From the NCBI GenBank assembly GCA_032207245.1, contig CM063509.1:10202085-10266084 (forward strand): a stretch of DNA of 64,000 nt. The letters are read 5' to 3'. Made by a program: the position numbers and the translations under genes. This document shows, in pieces, positions 11,955 through 26,600 of the stretch. How positions within the stretch are numbered: the first letter of the stretch is position 1; every line of letters begins with the position of its first letter. This DNA comes from Pardosa pseudoannulata (Eukaryota; Arthropoda; Arachnida; Araneae; Lycosidae). The notes beneath the pieces were generated by a model that did not search any database, had not been told where the DNA came from, and saw only the letters and a list, made by a program, of their open reading frames with translations.

Positions 11955-14900
11955 GTTAGAAAAACTTTCAGATATTTGAAAGTTTGGATAAAGTTGATAA
12001 ACATTTAAAGGATTGATTAGGGGATATATAATTAATTTTTCAAAATGTTTATTCCTTAAGATGATTGCAGTTGTATAAATTTTAGGTTAACATCTCTTTT
12101 CTTGTGCATGTATATGCCAAGGTGACCAACCATTCTCCTTTGTGTTTAACCCTCATGTTACAAAAAAGTAGACTGTAGCACTCCATACCAAACCAAACCT
12201 CCTTTATGTAGGATAGTTCTCCTTCAAAAAATGATTTTCTAGATATCCTTTTTTTAAATTTGTAAAACCTAATTTCTAATCTTAATAACAAAAAAATTAC
12301 CTTAATGATGTAAAAACCGCTTATTTAATTTTATATAGGCAGTATCTTGGTTGTGACTACAATCAGGGAGATTAAATAATACTTTTCAAGAATGCAACAG
12401 TTACAATTTTCAATTTTTATCAATAGCTTATTATCTGATGTGTGTGGATTTTTTATTGATATTTTATTAGTAAAATTATAAGTGTAATTTATATCTGTAC
12501 ATGAAAATAGAGGGAAATATATCCATTAAAAAAGTGAGATTGTTGCATATTTATGATTGATATGCAAAATGAATCATACATAAATGTATGATTTGTTCTC
12601 CACTTTTATGTAATCATTACCTCATTTCCTAAAATTGAAAGATTTAGGGCATTGGAAAAGGCACTATGAACCAACATAGTTTGAGGCTTAAAATATTGAA
12701 CTCGAATTATTGTCTGGTTTCTTTGTTTAAACGAAGAAACTGAACAATTTACACTAATTGTTCATTTAAATAATAAAATTCAAAACATAATTTAAATGGT
12801 GTTTCTAAGCACCATCTGTGCACAAAATATCAGTTTTTCATTACTTATATATTAAAATATTATCACAGATTTACATAATTAGTATTATTTGAATACCTCC
12901 CATTTGAGCATAAAATTCCTTTTACTTTTATTTTTAAAAAATATTTACAGGGTTATGTCTTTCTTATTACTTTAACAATGTTTATAAAAGCTTTCTACTA
13001 AAAACATCCCACCAAAAACAAATCTGTAAAATATCTTTATTACACTCTCCTGTAAAATTTGAAATCTGTGATGTAATACCCTTTACTTCTGTTTATTTTA
13101 TATCGTTTTGAACCATGTAAAACAGTAAAATGATTTATAAAAGCAGCCAGTTGCTATAATTTTCTGCTGCTTTCTCATTCTCTCTGTCTAAAAAAGTTTA
13201 TAATTGTGGTTTTTAAATTCAGTTAAGAGCTGATTAAGAATGTATAGAAAACATATTTTCATGATTTCTTTCCTATTTTATTTATTTATTTTTTTTTCTG
13301 TATAAAAATTAGTAAAATAGATATTTAATATTTTTCAGAATTAATTTAAAGAATTGATAGAAAATTATATCACTTAACAGATGTTTGGTTTGGGCAAAGG
13401 ATAATTTTTAAATATGGTTTATTATATTTATGTTCGCAATATCTTTTGTTAGTTATTTCATAATATTTTGGTATGTGACACTAAAATTAATCTCCCAATG
13501 TAACTTATTATATAAATTAACTGCCACAGGTTACAATTGATTATACTTATTTCACTTTTTCTGCATTTTATATTGAATCCTTGTATTTCAGCAGGTTTTG
13601 CAACAATCTTTTACTATGATCATCATGTCACTTTAATGCATCAATTTAATATATATATTAGCTGCAATATAAGGAATAAGTCATAAACAGAAGATTAATA
13701 TGGATACAAAAACTTGGATGTAGCATATTTCATTTAAAGTTTAGTGTGTTAAAGCTTAGTTAATAATACTCTTAGAAGTTAGAACTGACTTGCTGAATAT
13801 TAGTCTGAGAATTATAACTGACTAAAGGTTAGAGATTATAGTTTGGATATTTTGCCCAAAAGGCTAGAATTCTTGTCTGGCATTTGAATTTAGAATTATT
13901 TTATTCTGTAGTAGTAAAGATTGAAGAATGTTTATTTGCAAAGTTTTACCCTCTAGTGTATCTAGAACTTAAGTTCACCCCATTAAAACAATAAAATGTT
14001 TTATATTATATAGTTTGTGATTATTCAAGACAGTTGCATGGTTTGGATGTACATATGAGGACATTTCTAACATTATGCTCTTTATAATAAATTTTAATAT
14101 TTAGTTTTTAGATAATATATGTTAAACCTTAACAAAGTTGCTGTTTCAGCTCACAAACTTTTTTTTATTAAGATTTAATCTTTTTATTGTATAATTTTTT
14201 AAATGTAATTTTTGTATATATATTGTGGTGGTAAAATTATAAAGTTTATAGTTTTCTTAAAGATTGCAATTTGATGCTTTTAATTATGGTTACCTGTTGT
14301 CTTTATGTTTAAAAAGATTTTGTCGTATTAAAATATTTTTTTTCTTCTCATTCTATTGAATTATTAGCATTTTTATAAGTCTCAAAGGTTATCTGCTCTG
14401 CTTACATTCATCATGTAATAATTATTACTAGTACATTGTTGCAAATACATAAAACTGCTTCTAAAACTGTTTTTTCCTTTTGACAGTCGCACTGCTGAAC
14501 AGTTGATGAAAGAATCAGGCTGTAGGCTAGATCATCCATCTGCTGCCAAATTTCAGGCCCATGTTATGGATGGAGATTGGTTCAAGGTAGCATTTTTATT
14601 TATTAACCTCCTAACATCATATATTATTTCTTAATAGTGTTATTATAAAGTATACTAGATTCTCCCTTGCCACTTAGTTTATACAGAAATATAATCAGTA
14701 AACACTGACATTAAGAATATTTTTCACACATTAATTTTACCATTTTTAAATTAGTTTTGTAAGAATAAACTATTAACCATTTTGCATATTAAGTATTTAT
14801 TCAGGTTTGCAATTCCGTCACTTTTCTCACCTCTAGTCACTTTTTTTACAATTGATCACTTTTAGTCACTTTTTTAAGTAAACAGTACTTTCTAGTCACT

Positions 14901-17900
14901 TTTTTCATGGTGTATCGCAGTAAAAGTGTGTTGTTGAAAAAAGAAAATCTGAATTAATAAGAAAATATTTTAATAAAGGACCAAAAATGGGATGCTCTAA
15001 TCTTATTTTTCTTATTAAAATGTAATTAGTCTTATGGTTTCCAGAATTGAGTGATTTTAAAAAGTCATAAAGAAGTTCCTGAAATCTACATTAGTACTGA
15101 AATGTACATTTAATACATTAAAGTAATTTACGTAAAAGCACACATTTCTCTTTTTCTTTTTCTTCACAGTTTTTGTTTAGATACTCTAATCTAGCTATGT
15201 ACATATTTCAAAACATCATTAATATATGCAGAAAATTGGGATTATAAAGTTAATGTATTGTATGTATTCAAATCTAATTTATAGATTTTCTTGAATAAAA
15301 AGCAATGTTGAGTTGTATTAAACTAAATTTTTAACCTTTTTTGTATTTGAAGCTAAAATCATGTCTTTCATGAATAATTTGATTTAGAGTTAAAATAAAT
15401 AGAAAAATCTTAATAATAGTATCTGTAATCAAGAGGAGAAAAAAGATCGCTTTTTTTTAAAAATGTTTAGTCACTTTTTAGTCACTTATTCTGTATTATT
15501 TGTCCCTTTTCTTACCTTTTTGAAAGTGCCTCAGCAGTTGCAAGCCTGTTTATTAAAGAAAAATCTTCAGTAAATACTCTTAAAATGTCCAATTTAAGGT
15601 GAAGGTATATTTTAACAACTATTCTAAAAAAAAATAAATAAAATAATAATAATAAATAAAAATAAAATCTCTTTAATGTTAAAGTAGAATACTGTTGTCT
15701 TTTACTACTGAATTGTTTACAATCAGTCATTTATATTTTCTCATATAATTATATTTTGAAAATGGCTGGAAACGATAATAGGTTTAATGTGATGGAAATT
15801 AGTCCTGATCCCTTGTATCATGTCTCTTGAGGAGGAGACAATTTGTCACATTCTTTGTGATCATAATTTTTTTTCACCTCTTTGGTTTGAGAACCTTGGT
15901 TGCCACCTTCTTGAGCCTTAGGAGCTGTAGAATAATCTTGTCAGTTGTCTGCTCAGGTATACTTCAGCAATTGGTCTCATAGGTGATCTTAAGGTTTTTT
16001 GATACAATAGACCTCTGGTTTCAGTGTCCTAGTCTTGAGAAATCCCCTTCCCCTCAAGAGCTGCCTAAAGATGAATTTATTCATTTTTAATAAATGGAGA
16101 ATAACTTGCAGTTTGGAGAACTTTGAAAAATTAGGCTATTAAAGCTGACTTATTTTCTGTGGAATTGTTAGAAAAGTGTTTAAAAAGGAGTGTATAAACA
16201 AATATTTAATGTTTGAAAAATCTTTCTACTGATAAAATAAAATCTTGCTTAAATTTGGATGACAGATGGAGAGAAAAATGCTTTAAGCTTTAGAAAAGAA
16301 AATTTTTATTTTCAAGTATTCATCCTAAATTATTTTACCACTCCTTTAACAAAATAGTAGTAGAATCAGTGACTCTTCTATGATGTAATGAAGTTTTAAG
16401 GACTTTTTAGCAATTGATAAATAATTACAAAATAAATTTTGAATAATATCTGTAGGATTATATCCATTAAATTAAAACAGTTTTATCCTCCTCATAGAAA
16501 TATTTGTTTACTATCATTCTAATTATTATGGGGGACAGGTCCCAGGTACATTTTTTATTTGTAATATTCTTACAAAACATTATAAATATTTTATCAAATT
16601 TATTTAAGATTTTTTTTTTTTAAGGCAATCACAGGAAGGTTTTGTCTGATCTGCTTGGGCCTAGCCCTCTTGATCAGAATTACTGTTGAATGGCATGGAG
16701 AGGTAGCTGATGATATACTATAATTACAACATTAATACTATACAATAAGCTAAGTAAAAGTTTAAAAAAAAAATCCACAAATTTAGTGAAGAAGATTGAG
16801 ATGATACAAAAAAAGTATAGAGCACAATGCAATTAGCAAATTAAGAGTTATAATAAATATTAATACAGTTATTTTTTCTCTTTTACAAGTATAACAATAG
16901 AGAGCATAAGTAAACTGTAAAGCTTGCACTCAGTAATTTTAACTCATAAATGAATCCTGGGAGAGCCCATAGGAAATATACTAGCAGGCCATAGACATGG
17001 ACAACAAATTCACGTTGCATAAGAGTAGGGAGGGGGAAGCAATGCTTCCATAGTAGAGGACAATTAAACACAGGGTTGGTCATTTTGCTGGCAAAAAGGT
17101 ATTTTAGCCTGGACAGTAGCAAAAACTGGTAAAAACTAGCAAGAATGGCAAAATTCAATATTTGCATAAATACATTTAGTGATACAGGTTATATGAAAAA
17201 GAATCATAACAAATAAAATAAATTTTCTCTTAGTAAAAATAAACAAATTAACAATTAAAAATAAACAATTATTTATGGTTTTAATTTTATGTATCCAGTT
17301 TTAATTTTAAGTATGGCCATATTTAAAATTTTTATTAGTTGTAAAGATGGCAGTGCCATCCACTTAGATTGCAATTTATAATACTTGGTTTCCGTGCACC
17401 TGGAAAGTCAGGGGAAAATCATGGATTTAAACAGTGGATTAATTTTGTCATAGAAAGTCTTGATTTTTCAAGTAAAATGAGTAAAAGTCATGGATCCACT
17501 AAACTATCGATTAAAAAATTGCATTGAATTGTTTAATTCTATTTTTACTTGTCATTTGGCTGAAGTTACTGAGTTTGGTACTTGTGTATTATCCTATTGA
17601 CCCTATTGCCAAGTAAATTTTGTTCACCAAAGAAACTCAAAGCAAGAAAGCTTAATGGGTGGGTAAATATATATTATTCTGTTTTTTTTTTCTTAAATTG
17701 TAGATTAAAATTTTATTAATATAATAATAATTATTTTTTAATAAAAATTAGTTAAGATTCTTGCACAAAATATGAGTTTATCTCTAGGGATATTGTATAT
17801 AAACATTATAGGGTTATATTTGGCTATTCGGGGTCACCTGCATAATACCAAAGTATCCTGAATTCAAATTGGAAACATTTTGATTGAAAAATAGCTATAT

Positions 17901-20900
17901 GATTAAACTTAGGTATGTAGATACAACAATTTATTTTTATGTATGTGAGTTTATTAACACTTATAAAGTAAGTTTATAGTTTTTTTATGATAAAGTTCCT
18001 GTAATTTCTCTAAAAGCATATATTTTATTTGTATGTATGTCAGAAGTTTTATTCATATATACTTTAACGAAAGCTTTTTAAAGTCATGGAAAATGATCTG
18101 CTAAATCAGGGAAAGTTATGAAAAGTCATAGATTTGAAAAATTTTATTTTGGCAGATACCCTGATAATAGTATTTGCAATTTATAATAGTATTGGCCAAC
18201 TGCAGTATATCACTTTATAAATATCAAAACTAATTGGCCCTAAATTAAAACCTTTCAGGATTCCACTACACATGTACTTAATGTTAGAGGGAATTATAAA
18301 AGAAAAATATGCCAGTGTTGAACATTAGGCAAATAAATTTTTGTAAAAATTTTAAAGTTTTGCTTTTATTAATTTTTAATATTTAAAATATATTTGAATT
18401 TAAGAATGATAATAATAGGAGCTACTAAACCTTTTTGCATGCATAGTGGTTTTTACTTAAAATTAAAGCTAGCTAGATTTTTTCTTTTAAGCAACAAAGT
18501 ATTATTATTAAGAAAGAATGATTAAAGTTAAAATTTTATAGCACCTTTATGGAACTAAGCCTCTGTGAAAGGAAATGAAAAATTTTGCATTTTCTCACTT
18601 TTTATCATTGTTTATAGATATAATAGGCATGTTTTGAATAAAAAAAAACTTTTAAAAATGAATAATCTGAGAGAGCATATATGTTTATGCATATTTATTT
18701 TTCATTCTTTTTACCATTTTAAACCAACTTATTTGCACATATTACAGTAAGTCAAAACCTTAGCTCCTGTAGCTAGATCAGATTTTTTGGAGGCATGCTA
18801 AAAACTGAAATAAACTCAGATGATGTGATTTAAAGAATGTTATAAAATGTATAAAACATGTGTAAAACAAAGTTTAGTTTAAGAAGCTTTTGTTCTATAG
18901 TAATTCATTTTTATTAACACACTTTGGTAGCTTCCCAGGAAATAGACTGCCTCTACTAGTTTGAAATCTCTTTTCTATATTTTATTTAAAACTTCATAAG
19001 TTAAATTTTTTTAAGGTCATGAAATTTTGTTTATCTTTCAGGCTGAAGTTGACCTTGCTGACTTGAAACCTCTTCTAGAAACTCAACATTCCCTGATAGT
19101 GAGAATCCTTTGCATTTCTTTATAGAAAAAAAATATTTTGTTAAATTAGATATAAAATGTTTTAAATTTAAAGGTTTAGCTATTGTTTCAATTGTGAGTT
19201 GTCTCATTCTATGTTAAATTTCTTGTCATAGTTTTTATTCATATCAGTATGTTATGTGTTGTCTGAGTCCTCAGTGTATATTCATATCAGATTAAAATAT
19301 TTTAAACTTTATTTTCTTTCTTGATGATAGACTATGGAAACAGGGTTCCCACGGTCCTTAAAGTCCTTAAGAACTCCTTAATTTTAGTTTTCATTTTAAA
19401 GGGCCCCTTAAAACTACTTAATTTTTATCAAAGGTCCTTAAAAACTCCTTAATTTTTAAATTGGAACCTAAACAATTTATCCGTCGTCACGTGATTTCCT
19501 ATCAATTTTTGCCGTACTCTCCAAACTTTCTAGTTTTGTAAGTTTGGAGTTAAACCTGCCCCAAACCGATTCTAATTAAGAACGCCAGTACTGGTCAAAG
19601 AATATATAAAATATTTGTTAATGTTCATAACATTCTTTTACATTTTCTAGCCATACTATTTTTAATTTGATCACTCAAAAAAATTTAGATGTACATTTTT
19701 CAAAATGTTTTTGCCAAATAGATTTCTTATATTATTTTTTAAGTATTTTTAAAAACTTAGTTCTGAAATATTGTAGAGCATTTATTGAACATGCCTTGTC
19801 TGGTTCATAATTATTAAAATATGTTCCTTAGGAAATAGGGTTTATGTGGTTATGCCGTGTATTTCAAGTAGGTCCTTATAAAAAGTTATTTTGGTCTTTA
19901 GAAAGTCCTTAAAAAGTCCGTAATTTTTGTTCTGGAAAAAGAGTGGGAACCCTGGGAAAGTATATGTATAATCAATAAATGTTCAGAAAATTTTTTAAAA
20001 TACATTTCATACTTTTTTAAAGCATTGTAAAATTTGTATAGATTGTAAAAGGGAAAATCATAGGATTTAAATGTAATTATTGCATTAGTATTTTTATGTA
20101 GCTTTTAAAAATGTTACAATAAGGTAAAGAAATTTTGTAGTTCTTTAATAGTTAAATGAAGAACCATAAACTCCAAATGTGTTCAAGTTTCATTGTTAAA
20201 ACTGTATATCTGCTCAATCAGCAGTACTTAAATTAGTACAAAATAAAAATAGGAACTCATTTGGAAATAATTGATGTTGATATTATTTTCAGGATAATTT
20301 TGTTTTAGGGGGAAAATTTTCTAAATGTATTCTTTTATTTATTTTACCCTTTTCTAAATTCTCTATATCTTGATTTAAAAAAAAAAAAAAAAAAAATGCT
20401 GCAAGTTATTTATTAATATAGGTTTTAGGTTTGCATTTAGACCTAATTGTATTGACCATGTTATTTTACTTCACAGTATATAACATTTTAGTTTTTAAAG
20501 AGGAAATATTTAAAGTATCTAGTACCTATATATTTATAATATCTGTAATAATTAAAATTTAAGCACCTATGTACCTATTGATGCTAGATTTCTTATTTAA
20601 AATTTAAAAACCTTTAAAAAAGGTAAATAAAAATATAAAAATGTATTCCTGTTTGAAATTTTGTTTCAGATATTTTCTTCTAAAAAAGATTTTGACATCC
20701 TTTCAAATAATTGTATGCGATTAATATAACAAAATTTGTTCTATTCAAAGTTGTATTTTGTTGTTTATATTTCAACTTTGTTTAAAAAAATAAGAAAGAG
20801 CATAGCATTCCCATCAAAATCAATCTTTTCAATTTAAAGGCAATTCTAATTCTCTCTTAATTAATATTTTATTCTGTTGTGTGATCATACTTATTGCAGA

Positions 20901-23018
20901 TTGAGAAGATAGTTTAGAATTTAATTAATCAGTTAACTATGTCTTAATTACTAAGCTGTTTCAGATTTTATGATAAGGGGTATTCTTATTACCTAATCAT
21001 TGGGGAAAATGGATGCATAAAGCACCCTCTAATTTTCTGTAGTCATTCTGGAAAATGTAAGGTATGGAATTGTGTATCAGTGCTAAAAAGACAAATTTCA
21101 TGATTTTTATGGTATTTTCCCCAAATGCCATAATACAAATTCATAATTTTTTTCGTCTGTATATTTTTTATCTACTTTATCATACAATTATAATTGTTAA
21201 TACCTTGATCAACGAAAATACTATTGTTGCAATAATTCTTGTAATTGTTTTCTAGAAAAAGATTATATTTTCTTAAGAATGTTCACAATGTTTAGGTTTT
21301 TTTTAAATTTTGCAATACATAATGCTCTCTGTTCACTGTTAGTCTAACTAAATAATTCTTTTCTATTACCCAAGATATTTTCTCTTTGTTCATGTTTTAA
21401 AATAAGGTTTCTAAAATTTCCTTTTATTATAAATTTATTATATTATAGTTATGAATTAAGATGGTAAATTAATGCTATTATAAATTAAATAGTGTTTGAT
21501 GAATCGTATATTGTTGCCTCTGTATATTTCGTAACATGTAGGTCATTATGCTATCTATTGTGTGACATTATTAAGTGCTACTGATTGCATAATGACTATG
21601 ATTGAAGGGTTTGCATAAAACAAGGTTGATAAAAAAAGGTTTTTAAATCATATCAATTTTTTTTTATTTGAATCAGGTTTTTGAATTTAAATCTTATTTT
21701 TATATTTTAAAGTTTTTTACAAACTAAACATTACATTTGGAGTTATTTAAGTTAAATTTATTATGATTAAGGGTTCGTTATCTTATGTATTTTCTTTGTG
21801 TCCAATATTAGTTATATTTGAGAAATTATGCATTAAGTGTATGAAATGATTTTTTAAAATTCCTCTTAAATAAATTTTTACAAACTACTCACATTTTATT
21901 CTTTGTTGAAAAATATAAACTATTTATTTACTAAATCAGCTATTAAAAAAGTTGTATTTAAATAGTTACATATAAAAATAAGCAGAAATACTATTGATTT
22001 GATATCAGGCTAAGAAAAAATTCTAAAAGAAATCAGATTTTGCCATAAATTTCTTTACTAAAGGAAGAATATTTAAATCTTATTCTCCCTTTGAAAAGGC
22101 TAAGGTTAATATATATAATGCTATATATATAAGTTACTGTGCCCTGTCAGAATTGCCAATTGTTCCAGAATTTTCCGAGTGTTTCCAAGAAAATGATGTA
22201 AATCTGCAACCCTGTATATATGGTCCTTTTTGGACCATGGCAATGCTAGCTAAGGAAACAAAAAAGTTTTTTTTTTTTTTTTTTAAAGGAAAGTCCTTTA
22301 GTTCAGTAATATTGAGAAAATAAAGCTTAATTACTACTTTAATTTCTTGTATATACTAAACTGTTTTTGATGGGGGTTTTGTTTATAATATTAAAATTAC
22401 TTATATTTCTTTTTAAATATGGAAATTATTTTTGTAGGCGTTTTTGTAAAATTTTGTTGGAAAAAAAAATCTGTTTACTTGTTGCTCCTGAAATTGTATC
22501 TTACTGAAGTTGTTCAGGAAAGGTTGGCAATGCTGCTAGTGAATCCTACCCCTCTTCCCTAAAAATTGTTCAAGTTAAGAAAGACCAGATACTCTGTTCA
22601 TTGATTATAATAAATGAATTTTGTTTTCCAGGAAATGAAATTTTTATTACTTGAGCAAAAGTATCTTGAGTATCTTGAAGACGGCCATGTTCTGGAGGCA
22701 TTACAGTGTTTACGACATGAACTCACACCTTTGCGTTTTAACACGAATAGAGTTCATGAGTTAAGCAGGTAACTTGCTGATTATTGTTTCTATTAAAAGA
22801 TTTTTAAATTTAAAGAAGGAAAAAATAATTACAAGTTTTGTAGGGTTTGTTCAGTTTGTATTTCATTATATTTTTATACTGTTATAGATATGTTTCCTAA
22901 AACATTTTAAAACTGAAATTTGCTTCAAAATTTTTCCAAAGCTCTAAGTTATAAAGTTCTAAAATTAAACTCTTCCACGTACCTGAGGTAAACAAAAGAA
23001 CCAACCATATATTCTTCA

Positions 23019-23091
<73 letters not shown>

Positions 23092-23594
23092 CATTATATA
23101 TATATGTGTGTGTGTAATCCATATTTTATAAAACTCCTTAACAAGGAGAAAGCTCAACAGTTAGCAATAACAAAAGTGCAGTCAGGCCTCATTTTGAAGA
23201 GAACGCAGAAGTCTAATTTAAACTTTATATCAAAGCGGCAACAACGCACATCTTTTCTACATCACAACATACAACCAAAAGCCACAGAGTTCACTCTACT
23301 TTGACAGAAGTGCACCCAAGAGCGATGACAAAAAAAAAAATTTCCCACAGTAAAAAACAACTTAATAAGCGAATTAAATGCAATATCAGCAAAATGCGAA
23401 AACATGCTCAGCCAACGGCTGGGAAACTGCTGTATAGGCAGAAAGTTTACAGTTTTATGACAGAAAGGAATGTTAAGTGGTAAATACTCCTTTGATTAAA
23501 CCATTTAGAGGCTGGGAAAGAAATTTTAAATGAATTAGAATGGGAGAGAGGTTTTTGAAGAAACATTAAAGTTAAATAATTTTGATATATTACG

Positions 23595-23625
<31 letters not shown>

Positions 23626-26600
23626 TTACATATTTATATTATATACATATACATGTACACACATACATATGAATGTGAAAAATTCTTTTTAAAAACTCTA
23701 ATCTCATTGCTCTGTTTGTTAAATTACCAAAGAAGGGTTAAGCATTATTTGTGAAGTCCCTTGCTATTAAAATGAAATGATGTAATTAAAAAATTTCCCA
23801 GAAAATCATAGAATAAAATTCACTATATTATACTGTAAAATGTTTTTGTATTGGGATTGTAAAAAGTTAGTAGTTGAAGGAAGAGTAACATTCTAGAATT
23901 GTTTAATATATTTCACACTTTTTTTTTTTTTTTTTCTAGTTATATGATGTGCAGTACTGGAGAAGAATTGAGACGAATGTCACATTGGGATGGAAAAGGA
24001 ACTCATTCACGTCAAAAGCTCATGGAGAAACTTCAAGGTATAAATAATTTTTCACTTATGACATTAAATATGTTTTTCACCTAAATATTTTAAGTATTTT
24101 ATATATTTTGTTGAAGAAGCTATGAGAGTTTATGTAATTAATTTCATGTGGAATTAATAACTCAGTAATTAAAATTTAAAATGTATTCAATGCTTTTTGG
24201 AATTTTTGTAGATTTAAAAAAAAAAAAAAAATTATGTTTTGGAAACTATAGTACTTTGTAACTCTATTTATAAAATAATTTCTTGTTATTCTTATTTATT
24301 TATTTTAAAGAAACATTCCAATATTTAATTATATAGTAAAACTGAGATAGTTATGCAGAAATGTTCTGAGAAAGTTAGGTTGAAATATTAAATTAGTTAT
24401 TAGAGTATGTATAATTTTTCGAGGTTGAAAATTTTTGGCTATATTTTTCTCTCTTGGTAAAAATGAATATTAGATTGATTATACTATAATTTTAATGTCA
24501 AAATATTTTGAAACTAACTTTTGACTGGTGACCAATTAAAAAAAATTTTTTTGTAAAATATACATGGATTTGTTATCAATATTCTGTAATTATTTCTTCT
24601 ACTTGTGTATTTTCCTGAATAATCTTCTATATTCTAAAAGTTTTGTTCACATGCAGTGGCTAAAACAGTTGATATTTATTTTAATAAGTTTATAAATGTG
24701 TGATTATGAGCACTCACCTTGACTTATGTAATATCAAAAGATATGCATTCATGTACATTTAAATATTACTAAGGCTAAAGGAGTCAATATTTATTTTGAT
24801 AAGAATATATATGTGTGGGCATATGTACACTAACCCTAACCTATTTAATACTAAAAGGTGTTTATATACATTTTACTGTGTCATATTAGGGCATCATATT
24901 TAATTTTTACTCTTTTGTATGCTTAGCTTTCTTACCACCATCTGTCATGTTGCCTCCAAGAAGGTTACAAACGCTTCTTCACCAAGCTGTTGAGTTACAA
25001 AAGGACAGATGTCCCTATCACAATTCAAAGTCTGAAAATAATCTAGATAATGTATCTCTACTTATTGATCACACTTGTACAAAGTAAGTAAATATTTAGT
25101 TCTGTCTATGTGTTTTCACTTATGTTTTATTTAATCTTTACTAAGTTATGCCTTTTTATAATAATCATAAAATAAGTTTCATCTTCATATAATTTCATTC
25201 TTTAATTAAACATTGAAGTTAAGGCATTGCAAATAAATTTCATGCTTTAGATCTAGTTACAGTAGAACCTCGATTATCCGAGCTAATTGGGACCGCTAGT
25301 ACCTCAGATATCGGAAATCTTGGTTAATACATGGTTTCTGTGCACCTGGAAAATCATGGATTTAGACAATGGATTAATTTTGTCATGGAAAGTCTTGATT
25401 TTTTAAGCAAAATGAGTAAAAGTCATAGATCTGCTAAACTACCTATTAAAAAAAAGGCATTGAATTGTTTAATTCCATTTTTACTTGTCATTTGACTGAA
25501 GTTACTGAGTTTGGTATTTATGTATTATCTTATTGACCATATTGCCAAGTAAAATTAATTCACCAAGGAAACTCAAAGCTAGAAAGCTTAATGGGTGGGT
25601 AAATGTATATTATTATGGTTTTTTTCTTAAATTATAGATTAAAATTTTATTAATATAATAATTATTTTTTAATAAAAATTAGTTAAGATTTTTGCACAAA
25701 ATATAAGTTTATCTCTAGGGATGTTGTATATAAACATTATAGGGTTATATTTGGCTATTATTCATGGTCACCTGGATAATACCAAAGTACCCTGAATTCA
25801 AATTGGAAACATTTTGATTGAAAAATTGCTATATGATTGAACTTAGGTATGTAGATACAACAATTTATTTTTATGTGAGTTTATTAACACTTATAAAGTA
25901 AGTTTATAGTTTTTTTATGATAAAATTCCTGTAATTTCTCTAAAAGCATATATTTTATTTGTATGTACATCAGAAGTTTTATTCAAATATAGTTTTAACG
26001 AAAGCTTTTTAAAGTCATGGAAAATGATCTGCTAAATCAGGGAAAGTCATGAAAAGTCATGGATTTGAAAAATTTTATTTTGGCAGATACCCTGTTAATA
26101 GAAACCATGCATAAAAACCTTCCATACTTGCGAATTTAACTAACTTTTAAAGTAAAAACAATAGAAATGATAAAAATAAACATATTAATGATAAAAATAA
26201 ACATATATGAACTTATGTTTCAGAGTTAAAAAGATTTTAAAAGTAAAATGAATTTTTTTTATCTATACTTAGTTAAAGATCAAAAGACACATTTAACACA
26301 AATCTCAAAATACTGTATTTTTAAAATTTAATATACATTAATTTTTTAAATTTGCATTCTTTTAAAAAAGTCTGTTACTTTTCTTTACAAAAGTCCAGAA
26401 TTTCTATCATGGGCAGCCTGATTGCACCAATTTTTGAGCAACGGGAGATTGGTATAGTATCGCTTCTTTGCTCCAAATATTTTAGGGCCCCTCCCCCAAC
26501 AGGGGGGTGTAAGTTCCAATAACTTATTACACCTGGTATTCAATAGAGTCACATGACCACTGTTAAGAAAGCATTCGTGGATGTTGTCTTCTCAGGGTGT

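Larger units (their letters stand above)
7603..14486 (+). other. WDR26 intron 1
   Basis: 6884 bp, gtacgt..gacag. It holds the hAT derivative at 10128, a SINE tail at 12149, two (AT)n arrays and a poly(A) tract. The rest is T-rich intronic sequence without recognisable coding. Confidence 0.9.
14587..19041 (+). other. WDR26 intron 2
   Basis: 4455 bp. It holds two hAT-like elements with 6-bp target duplications (14802, 17384). Less AT-rich patches at 15790-16065 and 16630-17150 are unassigned; no domain is visible in them. Confidence 0.9.
22769..23939 (+). other. WDR26 intron 4
   Basis: 1171 bp. It contains a (CT)n(TA)n array, an unassigned less AT-rich block at about 23115-23510 and a second (TA)n array. 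The block has two successive open frames (23104-23304, 23301-23483), Lys/Gln-rich, with no recognised domain. Confidence 0.85.

Noticed and set aside
16883..17167. 94-codon minus-strand frame with hydrophobic stretches in intron 2
   Set aside because: Hydrophobic runs arise from T-rich sequence; no domain, no splice context and no start context support it.
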